NCBI GenBank assembly: GCA_950097015.1
Contig: CATNEN010000005.1
Location: 1,426,001 to 1,490,000 of the forward strand
DNA: 64,000 bases
Reading direction: 5' to 3'
From: Macrostomum hystrix
Lineage: Eukaryota; Platyhelminthes; Macrostomidae
Shown here piece after piece: positions 30,868-40,801 of the stretch; position 1 is the stretch's first letter; every line of letters starts with the position of its first letter. The notes below the pieces were generated by a model. The model was not told the DNA's origin. It was given only the letters and a program-made list of their open reading frames with translations, and did not search any database. The translations under genes and the position numbers were made by a program.

Positions 30868-31510
30868 AAAAAGTATTCGAACGAAAGAATATATACTAAT
30901 AAATAGTAATTCTTCGTTGTAAATGGGCAATGTCATGTGGTGAAACTGGTAGCACGTCAGCCTGATAACTGCGGGTCGTTGGTTCGACTCATTTTTTATT
31001 TAAATTAATGATTATATGTTTTGCAGAACAACAAGAACATCATATAAGCCTACTCATTTCTTAATCTGGCTGAGTAAGAAAAAAAGCGGTTTTACGCTGA
31101 TTTACATAAATATCAGCACTATACAGTACACTCGAAGCACCAAAGGAATCACATACAGTAGGATAGCCTATATGTTTTGAAAAACTCTGAAAAAGTATTC
31201 GAACGAAAGAATATACTTATAAATAGTAATTCTTCGTTGTAAACTGGCAATGTCCAGTGGTTTAACTGGTAGCACGTCAGCCTGACAACTGCGGGTCGTT
31301 GGTTCGACTCATTTTTTATTTAAATTAATGATTATATGTTTTGCAGAACAACAAGAACATCATATAAGCCTACTCATTTCTTAATCCGGCTGAGTAAGAA
31401 AAAAAGCGGTTTTACGCTGATTTACATCAATATCAGCACTATACAGTACACTCGAAGCACCAAAGGAATCACATACAGTAGGATAGCCTATATGTTTTGA
31501 AAAACTCTTA
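30868..31510. repeat. direct duplication of a ~320-bp tRNA-SINE-like unit
   Basis: The copies at 30868-31189 and 31190-31510 are about 97% alike (AAGTATTCGAACGAAAGAAT starts each, GCCTATATGTTTTGAAAAAC ends each). Each contains a tRNA-like core: GTGGT..AACTGGTAGCACG as A-box region, CCTGATAAC/CCTGACAAC at the anticodon position and GTTGGTTCGACTCA as B-box. The anticodon stem pairs badly, so these are SINE heads, not tRNAs. TTTTGCAGAACAACAAGAAC in the body is conserved in both copies. Confidence 0.82.
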
Positions 31511-31512
31511 AA

Positions 31513-31790
31513 TTAAGAAAACTCTTAAAGAATTTATTTTTCCAAACATATCGGCAGCATCCGAACCCCACAGAATTGCCGCACAGAACTGCTTTATTCC
31601 ACGCCAGCCAGATTTATTATTACCCGACGAAATGTCGGTACTCATCTGCAGCTGAGTAGACTGTGTGCACATCAGGGCAAAGCAGCTTGCCAAGGGCTGC
31701 ACGAATAGTTCTAGACTAGGTCGGGAGTCGAACCCAGGACCATCTGATCCAGAGTCCGACACCTTACTGACTGAGCTATCCGCCCTCATG
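31513..31790 (-). mobile_element. tRNA-derived SINE, second family
   Basis: On the minus strand it begins GGGCGGATAGCTCAGTCAGT (A-box), has an anticodon-like loop CTCTGGA and a B-box GGGTTCGACTCCC, then a 200-bp body ending TGTTTGGAAAAATAAATTC. The 3' side cannot form the acceptor stem, so it is a SINE rather than a tRNA gene. Its head differs from the GGTGGCAGAGCGG family at 3.1, 37.7 and 46.5 kb. Confidence 0.72.
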
Positions 31791-31799
31791 GGCAACCTC

Positions 31800-32160
31800 T
31801 CCCCCTCCTCCTCCCCCCCGTCACCTTCCTATCCCATATCCGAGGCCCACACCAGGAGCGCACCCTGGGCCCATGGGCTGGGCTCATGAGCTGCGATCGG
31901 CTAGCCCAGCTCACCTCACCATGAGGGCACCCTGGCTAGGCGCACGATAAACGCATGAGCTGAGGCCGGCTAGCCCGCGGCCATAGACTGAGCTCTTATG
32001 GCTCAGGAGGCTAGTTGGGGAGGCGTGGCCTACTGGAATCGTATGTACATTATACAGCGGGGTTTAGAGACAGACATTTAATTGGTCGACAGAGGCCTCA
32101 CATGACGCCTACTTTCTATCCTCCTCCCCCGCCTCGACTCTTCAACCCTCTCCCCCCGTG
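31800..32160. repeat. dispersed GGCTAGCC-rich repeat (copy 2) and C-rich tract
   Basis: The 31870-31990 part matches 6456-6565 (CGGCTAGCCCAGCTCACCTC), and CCGGCTAGCCCGCGGCC repeats the core again. C-rich tracts flank it at 31800-31830 and 32120-32155. It lies directly upstream of the metallothionein promoter. Confidence 0.5.
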
Positions 32161-32170
32161 TTTATTTATA
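32160..32170 (+). promoter_or_regulatory. TATA-like box of metallothionein gene
   Basis: GTTTATTTATA sits about 140 nt before the start codon. A start site near 32195 would give a 5' UTR of roughly 115 nt. Clear metal-response elements (TGCRCNC) were not found close by. Confidence 0.4.
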
Positions 32171-32308
32171 GCAGCACGTCTTGTGACTTGTCTGAAGCTT
32201 GCCCTTAGTTTGTTCCCGCCTTAAATAACAAGTCTAACAGCCAGCCACATAGCGCTATTGCTCAGACTTCTCAGTAAGCTAGCTAACAAAAGCATCAGTA
32301 GATTAATC

Positions 32309-32533
32309 ATGGACAGCAAATCGTGCCAGGCGAACTGCAAATGCGGCGCCGACTGTACCCCTGGAGGCGACTGCTGCAAAAAGAACGGCTGCGGCTGCGG
32401 CAGTGGCTCGGCTCCCGGCGGCGGCTGCTGCGGCGGAGGTGTTGCCAAAGTCGACAAGTCATGCAAATGCGGCACCGGTTGCACACCAGGCGGCGACTGC
32501 TGCAAGAAGAACGGCTGCCACTGCGGCGAGTAG
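32309..32533 (+). CDS. metallothionein-like Cys-rich protein, 74 aa
   Basis: A single exon from ATG 32309 to TAG. It has 17 Cys in 74 residues, no aromatic residue and many Lys, Gly and Ser, the pattern of a metallothionein that binds Zn, Cd or Cu through thiolates. It is built from two near-copies of a Cys cluster, CKCGADCTPGGDCCKKNGCG at residues 11-30 and CKCGTGCTPGGDCCKKNGCH at 53-71. They are joined by a Gly-rich linker with its own CC pair (GGGCCGGG) and a VAKVDKS spacer. The identical TPGGDCCKKNGC core shows an internal duplication. An AATAAA signal lies 8 nt after the stop. The upstream in-frame TTG at 32258 is not taken as a start. The family call is strong; which metal is unknown. 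Confidence 0.85.
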   Translation: MDSKSCQANCKCGADCTPGGDCCKKNGCGCGSGSAPGGGCCGGGVAKVDKSCKCGTGCTPGGDCCKKNGCHCGE

Positions 32534-32540
32534 AATGTCG

Positions 32541-32546
32541 AATAAA
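32541..32546 (+). terminator. poly(A) signal of metallothionein gene
   Basis: AATAAA 8 nt after the stop codon. A second one at about 32809 (TTAATAAATCATT) may be the main signal, since the first would leave a very short 3' UTR. Confidence 0.5.
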
Positions 32547-33648
32547 TGATGGCGCTTCATATCTTCTCTTTGTGGAAGAGAGCAAGAAAAACTGCGAATT
32601 GTGTTGTCCCTGTGACTATCATGTTAAGAGCTAGAACATCATTAATGTTGTATTGTTGTTTACCCGAATTTCGATAAAAAGTAGAATTACAATCACAGCG
32701 ATTGAAATAATAATTTATATTGTTTTCTTTGTTTAGTTTTGTTTTGTTTAGAAATCGGTGTCAACTTCATACCATTTTCGTGACTGAGTGTTGTGTTCGA
32801 CTTGATTAATAAATCATTATTGACAACTATTATTTACACACAACAGCGTGTGTTCCTGTTATTTTATTTCTTTTAATTTGGGTTTTCTCGAAAGCAAATG
32901 TCCGCTTATTGTACTACTAGGAGAAGTCTGAAGGAAAGTAGTATATTCTTTTTTATCTAAGTAATTTACAAGTTCAATCACACTGACCTGACATTCTGAC
33001 AACAGATTTTTAGGGAAGTTTAATAACTCACAAAATAATTCACAATCATCGTAGTAAAAGTTGACGGTTTAAATTTTAGGTTTAAACCAAAGCTGAACAT
33101 ATATTACAACAGAGTAAGTGATGATGTATGCAAAACACTTAAATATATGCATAAAATATTATGTTTATTAAGTGTTTCAAAACAAGAACACATATTTTTA
33201 AGGAAGAAAAATGCAAATAGATCGCATAGGAAGTTAACAACAAAAGGAGCAACTGCTGAACAGAAAGAATACTTGCTTTGAAAAGAGGTCATATTTTTTA
33301 ATTCCAGCAGACTCTAAGATGGTAACTAGAAGATAGGAGTCAATGTATGGAAAGCACATTATAATGTAACAAAAAACGAAATTCTCATGCTTTCCCAGTC
33401 TTGTCACTCTATAAAGATTCTATTGATTGTAAATACTTACAATCCCGATATTTTCATACCATATGAGACCATTTTTGTCAATCGTCGAGATCCAATTATT
33501 GTTAATCCCTGAGATCTCATTATTGAATGTTAGTTTTTTAGAAACCGTTGTTATGTATGATGCAAAATTTCATTCAGTCAGTCATTGAGTTTTAATCAAA
33601 TAAACATTCCTAAAAAATTTAGGCTATTGGATGATCGATCAAAATCAA
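32547..33648. other. gene-free stretch
   Basis: 3' UTR of the metallothionein and AT-rich intergenic DNA before the convergent DUF229 gene. No other coding feature was seen. Confidence 0.5.
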
Positions 33649-36307
33649 TCAGCGATTTAAGCTGGCAGGGTCGACGCTAGAATCGTCCTTTTCAGTCTGG
33701 TGCAGACAGTAGCAGAACGCTCTAAGATGCGGCAGCTTATCACCCAAACAAGCAGCTTGTTGTCTGTAAGCATTCACCCTGCTGACACTGTTTATGTCCA
33801 TGCGCAATCGGTGACTGACTGTATCCTCCTGAACCGTAACCTCGTAGTGACCTTTATTTGGCAGGGTCTCCAAGGTTAGTCGGTACAGTTTGTAATTGGC
33901 TGACATTGTGTCGGAGAAGTCCGGCCTGCGACCGTCAGCGTCTTCGCTGGCCTAGATGAAGAGAATATAGCTGATTCGGTTAAGGTACACACGAAATCTA
34001 AATTTAAATGTAGTTTTCAAATCAATTTAATTTTTCACATCTACTTACCTGTCAGGCTAAATAAAAACTAACAACTTTCACTCAATACAAACAGACTATA
34101 CACTGTCTGTGACTCCAACCTGATAGTCTATATTCACATTGAGTCACTCTAACCTGAGAGTCTATATTCACATTGAGTCACTCCAACCTGACAGTCTATA
34201 CTCACATTTAGTCACTCTAACCTGAGAGTCTATATTCACATTGTCTATATTCACATTGAGTCACTCTAACCTGAGAGTCTATACTCGCATTGAGTCACTC
34301 TAACCTGAGAGTCTATATTCACATTTAGTCACTCCAACCTGACAGTCTATACTCACATTTAGTCACTCTAACCTGAGAGTCTATACTCACATTGAGTCAC
34401 TCTAACCTGAGAGTCTATATTCACATTTAGTCACTCTAACCTGAGAGTCTATATTCACATTGGCTCACTCCAACATGACTAAAATCATGTACTACAATCT
34501 GGCAGTCTTCTACTTTATTTCTATACGTATACATGTGCTAGTATTTTCCCCTATAAGAGATAGTATTGGGCGTGAGCCGTACCTTAAAGGCAAGAATCTT
34601 CGCCGACGGCGCGTAGCCGTCAACAGCCAAGAGCTTAGAGAAGGTCAACTCGGCGCACTGATTGCGGTGCTTCTCTATGTGCGCATTAAACTGCGACACC
34701 ACAAAATAGCCGATGGCCTTAACATTGGTGCCCAAAGGACTGAGCGACTGCCAAGCCAGGCAAGCGCACCAATGTGCTTCGATGCCGATCTGGGCACAGT
34801 TACGCTTCTCTGAGATCGGCCCAAACAAGCTGACGCCAAGCGAAGAATCTTGGGGACGACCAGTTTTATCATGCAGCTGCCGCTGCTGCTGAGGCTGCTC
34901 AACGAAGAATTCCGAAATCTGGCGAATTGTTGCGTGAAGATCCAGCGGCGTTATGAGACGGTTTCGATTCTTCAGTAGCTGCTTGGTTTCAATGGGATAG
35001 GCGTCTTTCAGCCGTTTCGGTAAGACTAGGCCCAGAAATGGCAAGCGCTCCTCGTATTTACCATGCAGAGTAGACCTGGTGCTGGCGTAGCGATGTCCGT
35101 GATCGGACATCAGGATCAGAACAGAATTGTCCAAGTGTCGTGAGTTCTTCAGATAGCGCAGGTAAGTCAGTAGGTCAGCATCCATCGGGCTTAAGTAATA
35201 GTTGTCTTCGTGGCTAAGCTCGGAGTGAAAGACAAAGGTGAACTTCTTGCGATGCCGGTAAACGTCCAAGAAGTCCTTCTGCCAGTCGATTTTCACCTGG
35301 TGCAGAGGCTTAGAGCCGAGGCAGCCGAACTTGCGATGCGGATACAGTTCGTCAAGCTTTAAATAGAATGGTCGCATGTAGTGATCAGTTGGTTGCCGCT
35401 TGAAGCCCAACAGTCTGTACTGGAAGGTGCCATATTTCGAGCCGTCCTCGCCAAACTGTGTTGTGTAATTCTTGGCCGCCAGTTCGCGCCAGATCCAAGG
35501 ATAGTCGTCAACCGTCTTGGAATTGTTGAAGCCACGCCGTGATTCGTACAGGTTCCGTTCCAGGTGGCCAGTCAACAGGGGTAGCAGATTGTGCGTGGTA
35601 CCATCACCCAAAATGTTGTACTTTTCAAATACTACGCCCCCTAGGTCGTTGATGAAATATCCATATGATTTCGGTAAGTAGCGCTTCCAGGCTTCGCGGG
35701 ACACGGAGTCCAAACCGAAGATAATTATGTTCAACGGCTTCTGCTGCTTGCTTGGCGTAGTCTCTTTAGGGGGCTTCTGTGCAATGCCTGCGTGCAAAAG
35801 TTGATACTGCTTGGATCTTTGCTCACTGGCACAGTTAGCCACAAAGAAGTCGTTGCTCAACTTCCTGCTGGAAGCGATGTCGTCAACCGCTTCGCCATAG
35901 TAAACGGAGAAATCGTCGTCTCGAAGTACTGGCACAATGGCGCACTTGACATCGGGATAAGCGCTGCGCGTGGCGTCTGTAATCCTAAACATTCCGCCCT
36001 CGGAGGTCACCCAGTTAGGTTCGGCAGAGGTACAGTTCAGGGTGTACCGTGGCTTTGCTGAGGTAGCTAACTGCGGTTGCAGTGGAGGCAAAATGCACAG
36101 ACTCTCTGTGTCCTCTTTAGCACTGGATAGCACAAGATCCTGCTTAATCTGCAGCGGATGAAAGCGCTTCCTGATGAGGTTTGGTTGACGAAGAAGCTCC
36201 AAGAAGACGTACACGATCGGCACGCAGACTATGACAGTCCACATGAGCCGGTAGTGCGATTTACCTAGCCTTAGGCAGTACATGATGCGGCGTGTTACAC
36301 GGACCAT
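33649..36307 (-). CDS. DUF229 (sulfatase-like fold) type II membrane protein
   Basis: Exon 1 is 36307-34583 and exon 2 is 33951-33649, joined in phase 0 across a 631-bp intron (GTACGG...TCTAG), giving 675 aa. A signal-anchor helix is at residues 20-38 (MWTVIVCVPIVYVFLELL). The lumenal part has DUF229 marks: IIFGLDSVSREAW, LGDGTTHNLLPLLTG, TQFGEDGSKYGTF, HSELSHEDNYY, LILMSDHGHRYAST, LHGKYEERLPFLGLVLP and NRLITPLDLHATI. The C-terminal exon supplies the YRLTLETLPNKGHYEV strand and the closing Cys pair FCYC. The fold is alkaline-phosphatase/sulfatase-like. SDHGHR and HGKYEERLP match the metal-binding side, but the enzymatic activity of DUF229 proteins is not established. The intron carries a 34-bp minisatellite. 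Confidence 0.93.
34107..34465. repeat. 34-bp minisatellite in DUF229 intron, ~10 copies
   Basis: Units follow the pattern GAGTCACTCTAACCTGAGAG plus TCTATATTCACATT, with variants CTCCAACCTGACAG and TTTAGTC. The array fills most of the intron without touching either splice site. Confidence 0.93.
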
Positions 36308-36330
36308 TCTAGCGCAGTGGAGTAGCAGCT

Positions 36331-36340
36331 TTTATATAAC
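36331..36340 (-). promoter_or_regulatory. TATA box very close to DUF229 start codon
   Basis: The minus strand reads GTTATATAAA only 24-33 nt before ATG 36307. A normal 25-30 nt TATA-to-start distance would put transcription at or just before this ATG. The true first codon may therefore be Met-9 at 36283, or the leader may be only a few nucleotides long. Confidence 0.5.
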
Positions 36341-37463
36341 TTATCTATTCTTCTCTGTTCACGTCGAAAATGGGGTTTCGCGGGCACAGAAATACTTTCA
36401 AGAAAATTTTTTTCGCGAGGAGTGAGGCGGAAAAAGACGACCTTGAAAATAGTGCTATGCCGCCAAGTGGTTTAAGGCTCGCAAGTGTTACAGAGTTAAG
36501 CTATGCCACTGCTGCCACAGCACTGACATAGACGTTTGGAAGTAGAATTGCATTGGCTTCATTTTTATCTGGCTGTACACTAAATCATTTTCTCTCTCTC
36601 TATGTGGCAGCGGGGGGTAATGTAAGGACAGAGGGAGACGCATCGTATGTACATTTGCTGGAATGTACATTAAGAAATGTCCTAGACAGAGGGAAGTGTG
36701 TGTAGAGCGGGGGGGCTACGCCTAAGCTTTTCTGCTCCTCCTGATAAAACTCTATGTGCGGCGCAACCACCCCTCGCCTCGGTCTAACCGCCTTCAATTG
36801 CTGTCTCATTCCACAGTCCAGACGAATCAGACATATTCCAAACCAACGTACATTCCCGTCTGTTAAAAATACAATTTTCGCATTCTTTAACGAATTTAAC
36901 TCGGCATCCATCATAGATAATTTTCAACAATGCTTTTTAACAGCAGCTAAAAGGAGCATAGCCAATTATCCTAGTTTGATTTTTTTGATTGATGCTGCTG
37001 AAGTAGTGAAGCTTCCCAGACACCATATCTTGCACTAATTATATTTATGTCTTGCACTATTTAATTTAAAAAAGAAACTTTATTTCTCAAATGACTGAGT
37101 GGAGAGTAAAGACTTCCGTTCTGAGAACATTCGTTCTTGTAATTCATCGAGGCCTTTGTTCTTGCAGCAGCAGCACTTATTATTACAGCTTACAAAGAAA
37201 GCAAAGATATCACTACAGATTTTATCTTTGTAGTGATTTTACGGTGGAGAAAAATGGCCAAAGAAAATCTGTTTATTTTCCATTTTTGTAAAATAAAAAC
37301 GAGCTTGTTTTCGCTCCAAGATAAACAATGCCTAACAGCGCATCAGTCAATAAAGTTATTTGTTTGTTAACTTATTCATTTGATTTGTCAACTTGGCTGG
37401 CACATATAGAATAATAAGCAGCATGGAAGAAATATTTTCTTAAATTGTCGGCCGGTCATCAAA
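36341..37463. other. gene-free stretch between DUF229 and phosphatase genes
   Basis: No gene was supported. Both flanking genes are on the minus strand, so this holds the DUF229 promoter and the phosphatase 3' flank. Confidence 0.5.
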
Positions 37464-40085
37464 TCAGTTGTTGACGCGAGTGATCTTGTCCAGCACAATC
37501 GGATCAACGCGGAGCTTCCTCTTAGTTTCGTCGTCACGTTTTACTGAAACCATAGCAACGCAGCCTTTGTTAGATTTGCCAGTATAGCCTGGAGCTGAGA
37601 ATGCCGTGATGAGGTTTTTTTTGTAGTGCCATTCGTAGCCGGACATGCGCACATCGTGACCTGTTCGAAATTTGAGATAATTTGCGTCATCTTTAATATT
37701 TTCAGGAGGGCTGCGCGAAAATGGCACATCATGTGGCAGCCAGCGCAGACTACTGTACGCAGGCACACGCTTACACAGGTGTGTAAATCTGCTCTGACTT
37801 TCTCATCGTCAGGCAGTGTACACTCACTGTACCAAATTAATGTGGCCTCGCCGCGGAATCGAGCTCTGGGACCTTGGTGCGAGAGGCAAACGCGTAAGAC
37901 CGCTCTGCCACTCACCCCGAGATCATTTAAATAGAGCAGCATTAAAGGTGGAGAATTTGGTGTTCGTGAATAAAAAATATATCTGTTAAAGCTTTGAAAA
38001 ACTACTCTGAAGAAAAAGCTAAAAGTTCACTAACCTCGAACAATCATACTGAGCTGCCAAGAGTTCAGAAACTTCTCAATAACATTGGTGCCAAAGACGT
38101 AGGAAATCTTTCGATCATTGTTGAAATTCCAGCCTTTGCTCTGGTGCCACTTCTGATCATTTGGCCCGGTGGTGCCCTTCACGACGGACGGATCCGACCA
38201 CAGCAGATCCGACAACAGGAAGCCGTAAGTCTCGAAGGTCTTTGTGGTGATGATTTCCCGAAGAACTTCTGCTCCGATTGTAAGTAATGAAAATAATGTA
38301 CTTAGATCTCCCAATCGTATACCTATAATGCTATACTCATTAACTGATAGTTTTTCGCTCGTATGTGCGATTAACAATCTACTGCTCTAAAAGTTCATGG
38401 GATTTGATTAATCTGAAGCTCGAATATAAAAAGTTCTCAAAAGCGAATTCTCATCGTGGTAGCCTACGAAGTAATTTCTATGGTCTCACCCTTGTCCTTG
38501 ACGTAGGCGTCCCCGATTTCGCTAGGATTCTTGACCCGAGTATTGATTAGGTCAATCAGGTAGTCAACTGGCTGGCTAGACGACATGTGGTCGGGTATTT
38601 CGCAGATGTCAACTATGCGACTCTTGCCAGTGCCGGCACGACAGGTGTGACACATTGTGAGTATAGGCGAGATGCCGCCGTGGACGCAGAATATTTTTCT
38701 GTCCAGAACGCACACAGATGGCAGGTAGTCGAAGACGTGCACAAACATGTAGTACATGTTGTTGAATGACAGGTCGTACAAGGCGGCGTTATTGCCGACG
38801 TTCTCGGAGCACCTGTTATATGCGTTAGTTAATGCAGCGACTGCAATGAGTACCAACGGTACACTTGATGCAAATTTAAATTGGAAAATGGACACAAACA
38901 AACTCGTAATATAAGAGAATTAAATTTAAACAATTAATTAATTATCAATATCTGAGAGTGTACATCAACACCAACATACAACCGATGGTAGGTTGCCAGC
39001 TTAATAAAATATATTTCGAAAACCAATTTAGAGTCCTTACCTGTTGCGCACCTCATCCAAAAAACCATAGTGCTCGTGCATGTCGAAATCCTCGTGGTTG
39101 CCCTTCAGAAAGAACACCCTGCTTGGGTATCTCAGCTTGTAGTACAGCAGCAACAAAGTGGTCTCTATCTGGCGTGGTCCGCGATCCACCGAGTCGCCGC
39201 AGATCACATAACTGTACACATTTTGCTGCTCTGGTCCGCCGAATAGGAAGAGCCAGCGCAACTCGTCCGAGTGCTGGCCGTGTAAATCGGTGAACACGAA
39301 GGCTGGGCCTTCGCACTCCTCGCAGGCCATGTGCTGCACTAGGCAGTAGCGGACGGCCATAAGCAAGGCAATGATGCGGTAGCCGTTTAGCTTGTTGTCC
39401 TCCTTAGTGTCGTCATCCCATACGATTGTCAGACTGTGGTGATCATGTGTACAAGTGAGCGCATTAGGTATACATTTTGAAATTGTTTTTTGTGCCAAAA
39501 AAATTCAAACCTACCTCTATACATTTTTATGTTAACCTCGTCGATCTTAGTTATCCTATTTATCTTCGAGTCGATTTACACTGCATCTTAATCTCCCATA
39601 TTATTATTGCTATAATCTTTCCACAAGGGTTGAAATACTCACGGCCTGCCTTCGAAGCCGACATTTTCCGGCTTTGATTTTCCAGTCTTCAGAGCATTAT
39701 CTGTGGCTCTATTGAAGAACTGGTTATATTTCAGCTTCATAAACAGGATGTCCAAATCCAGATAGTTGTTCATCTCTCTGCGCAGGTTGGCAGCAGGCAG
39801 TAGTTCGTAAAATCTGGGCATAACGAGCGTGCCGTCGCCATTCTTTTGCATAGACGAACGACCCAAGCCTTTGAGGTGGAGTTTATTGAGTCACTTTTTT
39901 GGGTCAGAGTGATTAAACTGGTAGACACACCAATTAAAAACTAATTTTGGCTGCCTGACAATGATAGTGGCGTTAGATACCGATTCCTACCTACATTCGT
40001 CAATAAAACTGCAATTCATCTTACCTTCAGTTCCTCCGGCCTTCTTCTTGCCAGAAACTTTGCTGTTCTCAGAGCCTTCAGACAT
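37464..40085 (-). CDS. divergent PPP-family Ser/Thr phosphatase, six exons
   Basis: Exons: 40085-40025, 39868-39643, 39433-39041, 38812-38490, 38268-38035 and 37660-37464. All five introns are GT-AG and phases agree, giving 477 aa. The start is MSEGSENSKVSGKKKAGG. PPP motifs occur in order: FTDLHGQ (family GDxHGQ), GDSVDRG, GNHEDFDMHEHYGF, CVHGGISP, SDLLWSDP, RGHDV (split over the last intron) and ITAFSAPGY. All metal ligands and the catalytic His are present, so activity is likely. The Gly of the first motif is Thr here, GDYVDRG has Ser, and an extra segment (CHTCRAGTGKSRIVDICEIP) follows HGG. This divergence from PP1, PP2A and PP2B suggests a fast-evolving PP1-like paralogue, perhaps germline-specific as such genes are in nematodes; that is inference. 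The last intron carries a SINE. Confidence 0.93.
37691..37922 (-). mobile_element. tRNA-derived SINE in phosphatase intron (fullest copy)
   Basis: On the minus strand it starts CGGGGTGAGTGGCAGAGCGG, has GCGTTTGCCTCTCGCACC in the anticodon region and B-box-like GAGCTCGATTCC, and ends CGCGCAGCCCTCCTGAAA. It belongs to the same family as 3081-3193 and 46513-46675 and is the longest of the three at about 230 bp. It sits in the intron 37661-38034 in the same orientation as the gene, 35 bp from the acceptor. Confidence 0.82.
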
Positions 40086-40801
40086 GATCCGAAGCAAGTA
40101 TTGATAGTCACACAAGCAAGCTTTAGATTCAACCTGCCTTTTACCTTCTTTACCCCCAGTCTTATTGAATAAGCTTTTCTTACTCTCACTCTCCTAGTCC
40201 GTCGAGTCGTGAGAATGTTTGGACCCTAGACATCCACCAAAGGCAAGTGTTTGCGTGTGTGTGCGCGCGCTTAAAAGTACAATAAAACTTTATTCTCTAT
40301 GTTCCAGCCAGCTTACTCGCACTATTGACCCGATATGCATTTGCAGTGCGAACTCCACTGACAAAGCGATAAACGCGATTGTTTTTAGTTTATTAAGCTC
40401 TATATTATTTATAATTCACGATTTAAAAAACTTAATATTAACTGCGAAGACCGTTAAGATTAAATTTTAAAAGCACTGAGCACTGAGTATCATTTCAGTG
40501 GCTTGTATAGTATAGTGCATTACTTAATTTATATATTTAGGAACGGGAATCAAAACTTAACACAAGCCAATAAGCTTATTAAACAATAAATGAAGAAAGA
40601 AACATAAAGAAACAAATTATTTTCCTATGATTAAAATTAAAAGTTTGATATTAAACATGGATTTTTGTATGTCGAAATTTAAGCCAGTCAACTTGAACTT
40701 GTGAGCATTTTAGCTCACTTGTCGCTCATTTCAAACTGGAAACAATAAGTTAATTTAACAAACTGTCTACACATAATATACAAATTATGTTTCTCGAACA
40801 T
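40086..40801. other. gene-free stretch
   Basis: Contains the phosphatase 5' flank and the 3' flank of the CSRNP gene (both minus strand). AT-rich, no other feature. Confidence 0.5.

Noticed and set aside
30935-30995. Functional tRNA gene (anticodon-like GAT)
   Set aside because: A- and B-boxes are present, but anticodon and acceptor stems do not pair, and the whole 320-bp unit is duplicated. Better explained as a SINE head.
31711-31790. Functional tRNA-Gln(CTG) on the minus strand
   Set aside because: The 5' GGGCGGA has no complementary 3' acceptor strand, and a 200-bp SINE body follows.
32258-32308. N-terminal extension of metallothionein with a mitochondrial-presequence look
   Set aside because: The upstream in-frame codon is TTG, not ATG. 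The first ATG is at 32309 and already gives a complete metallothionein.
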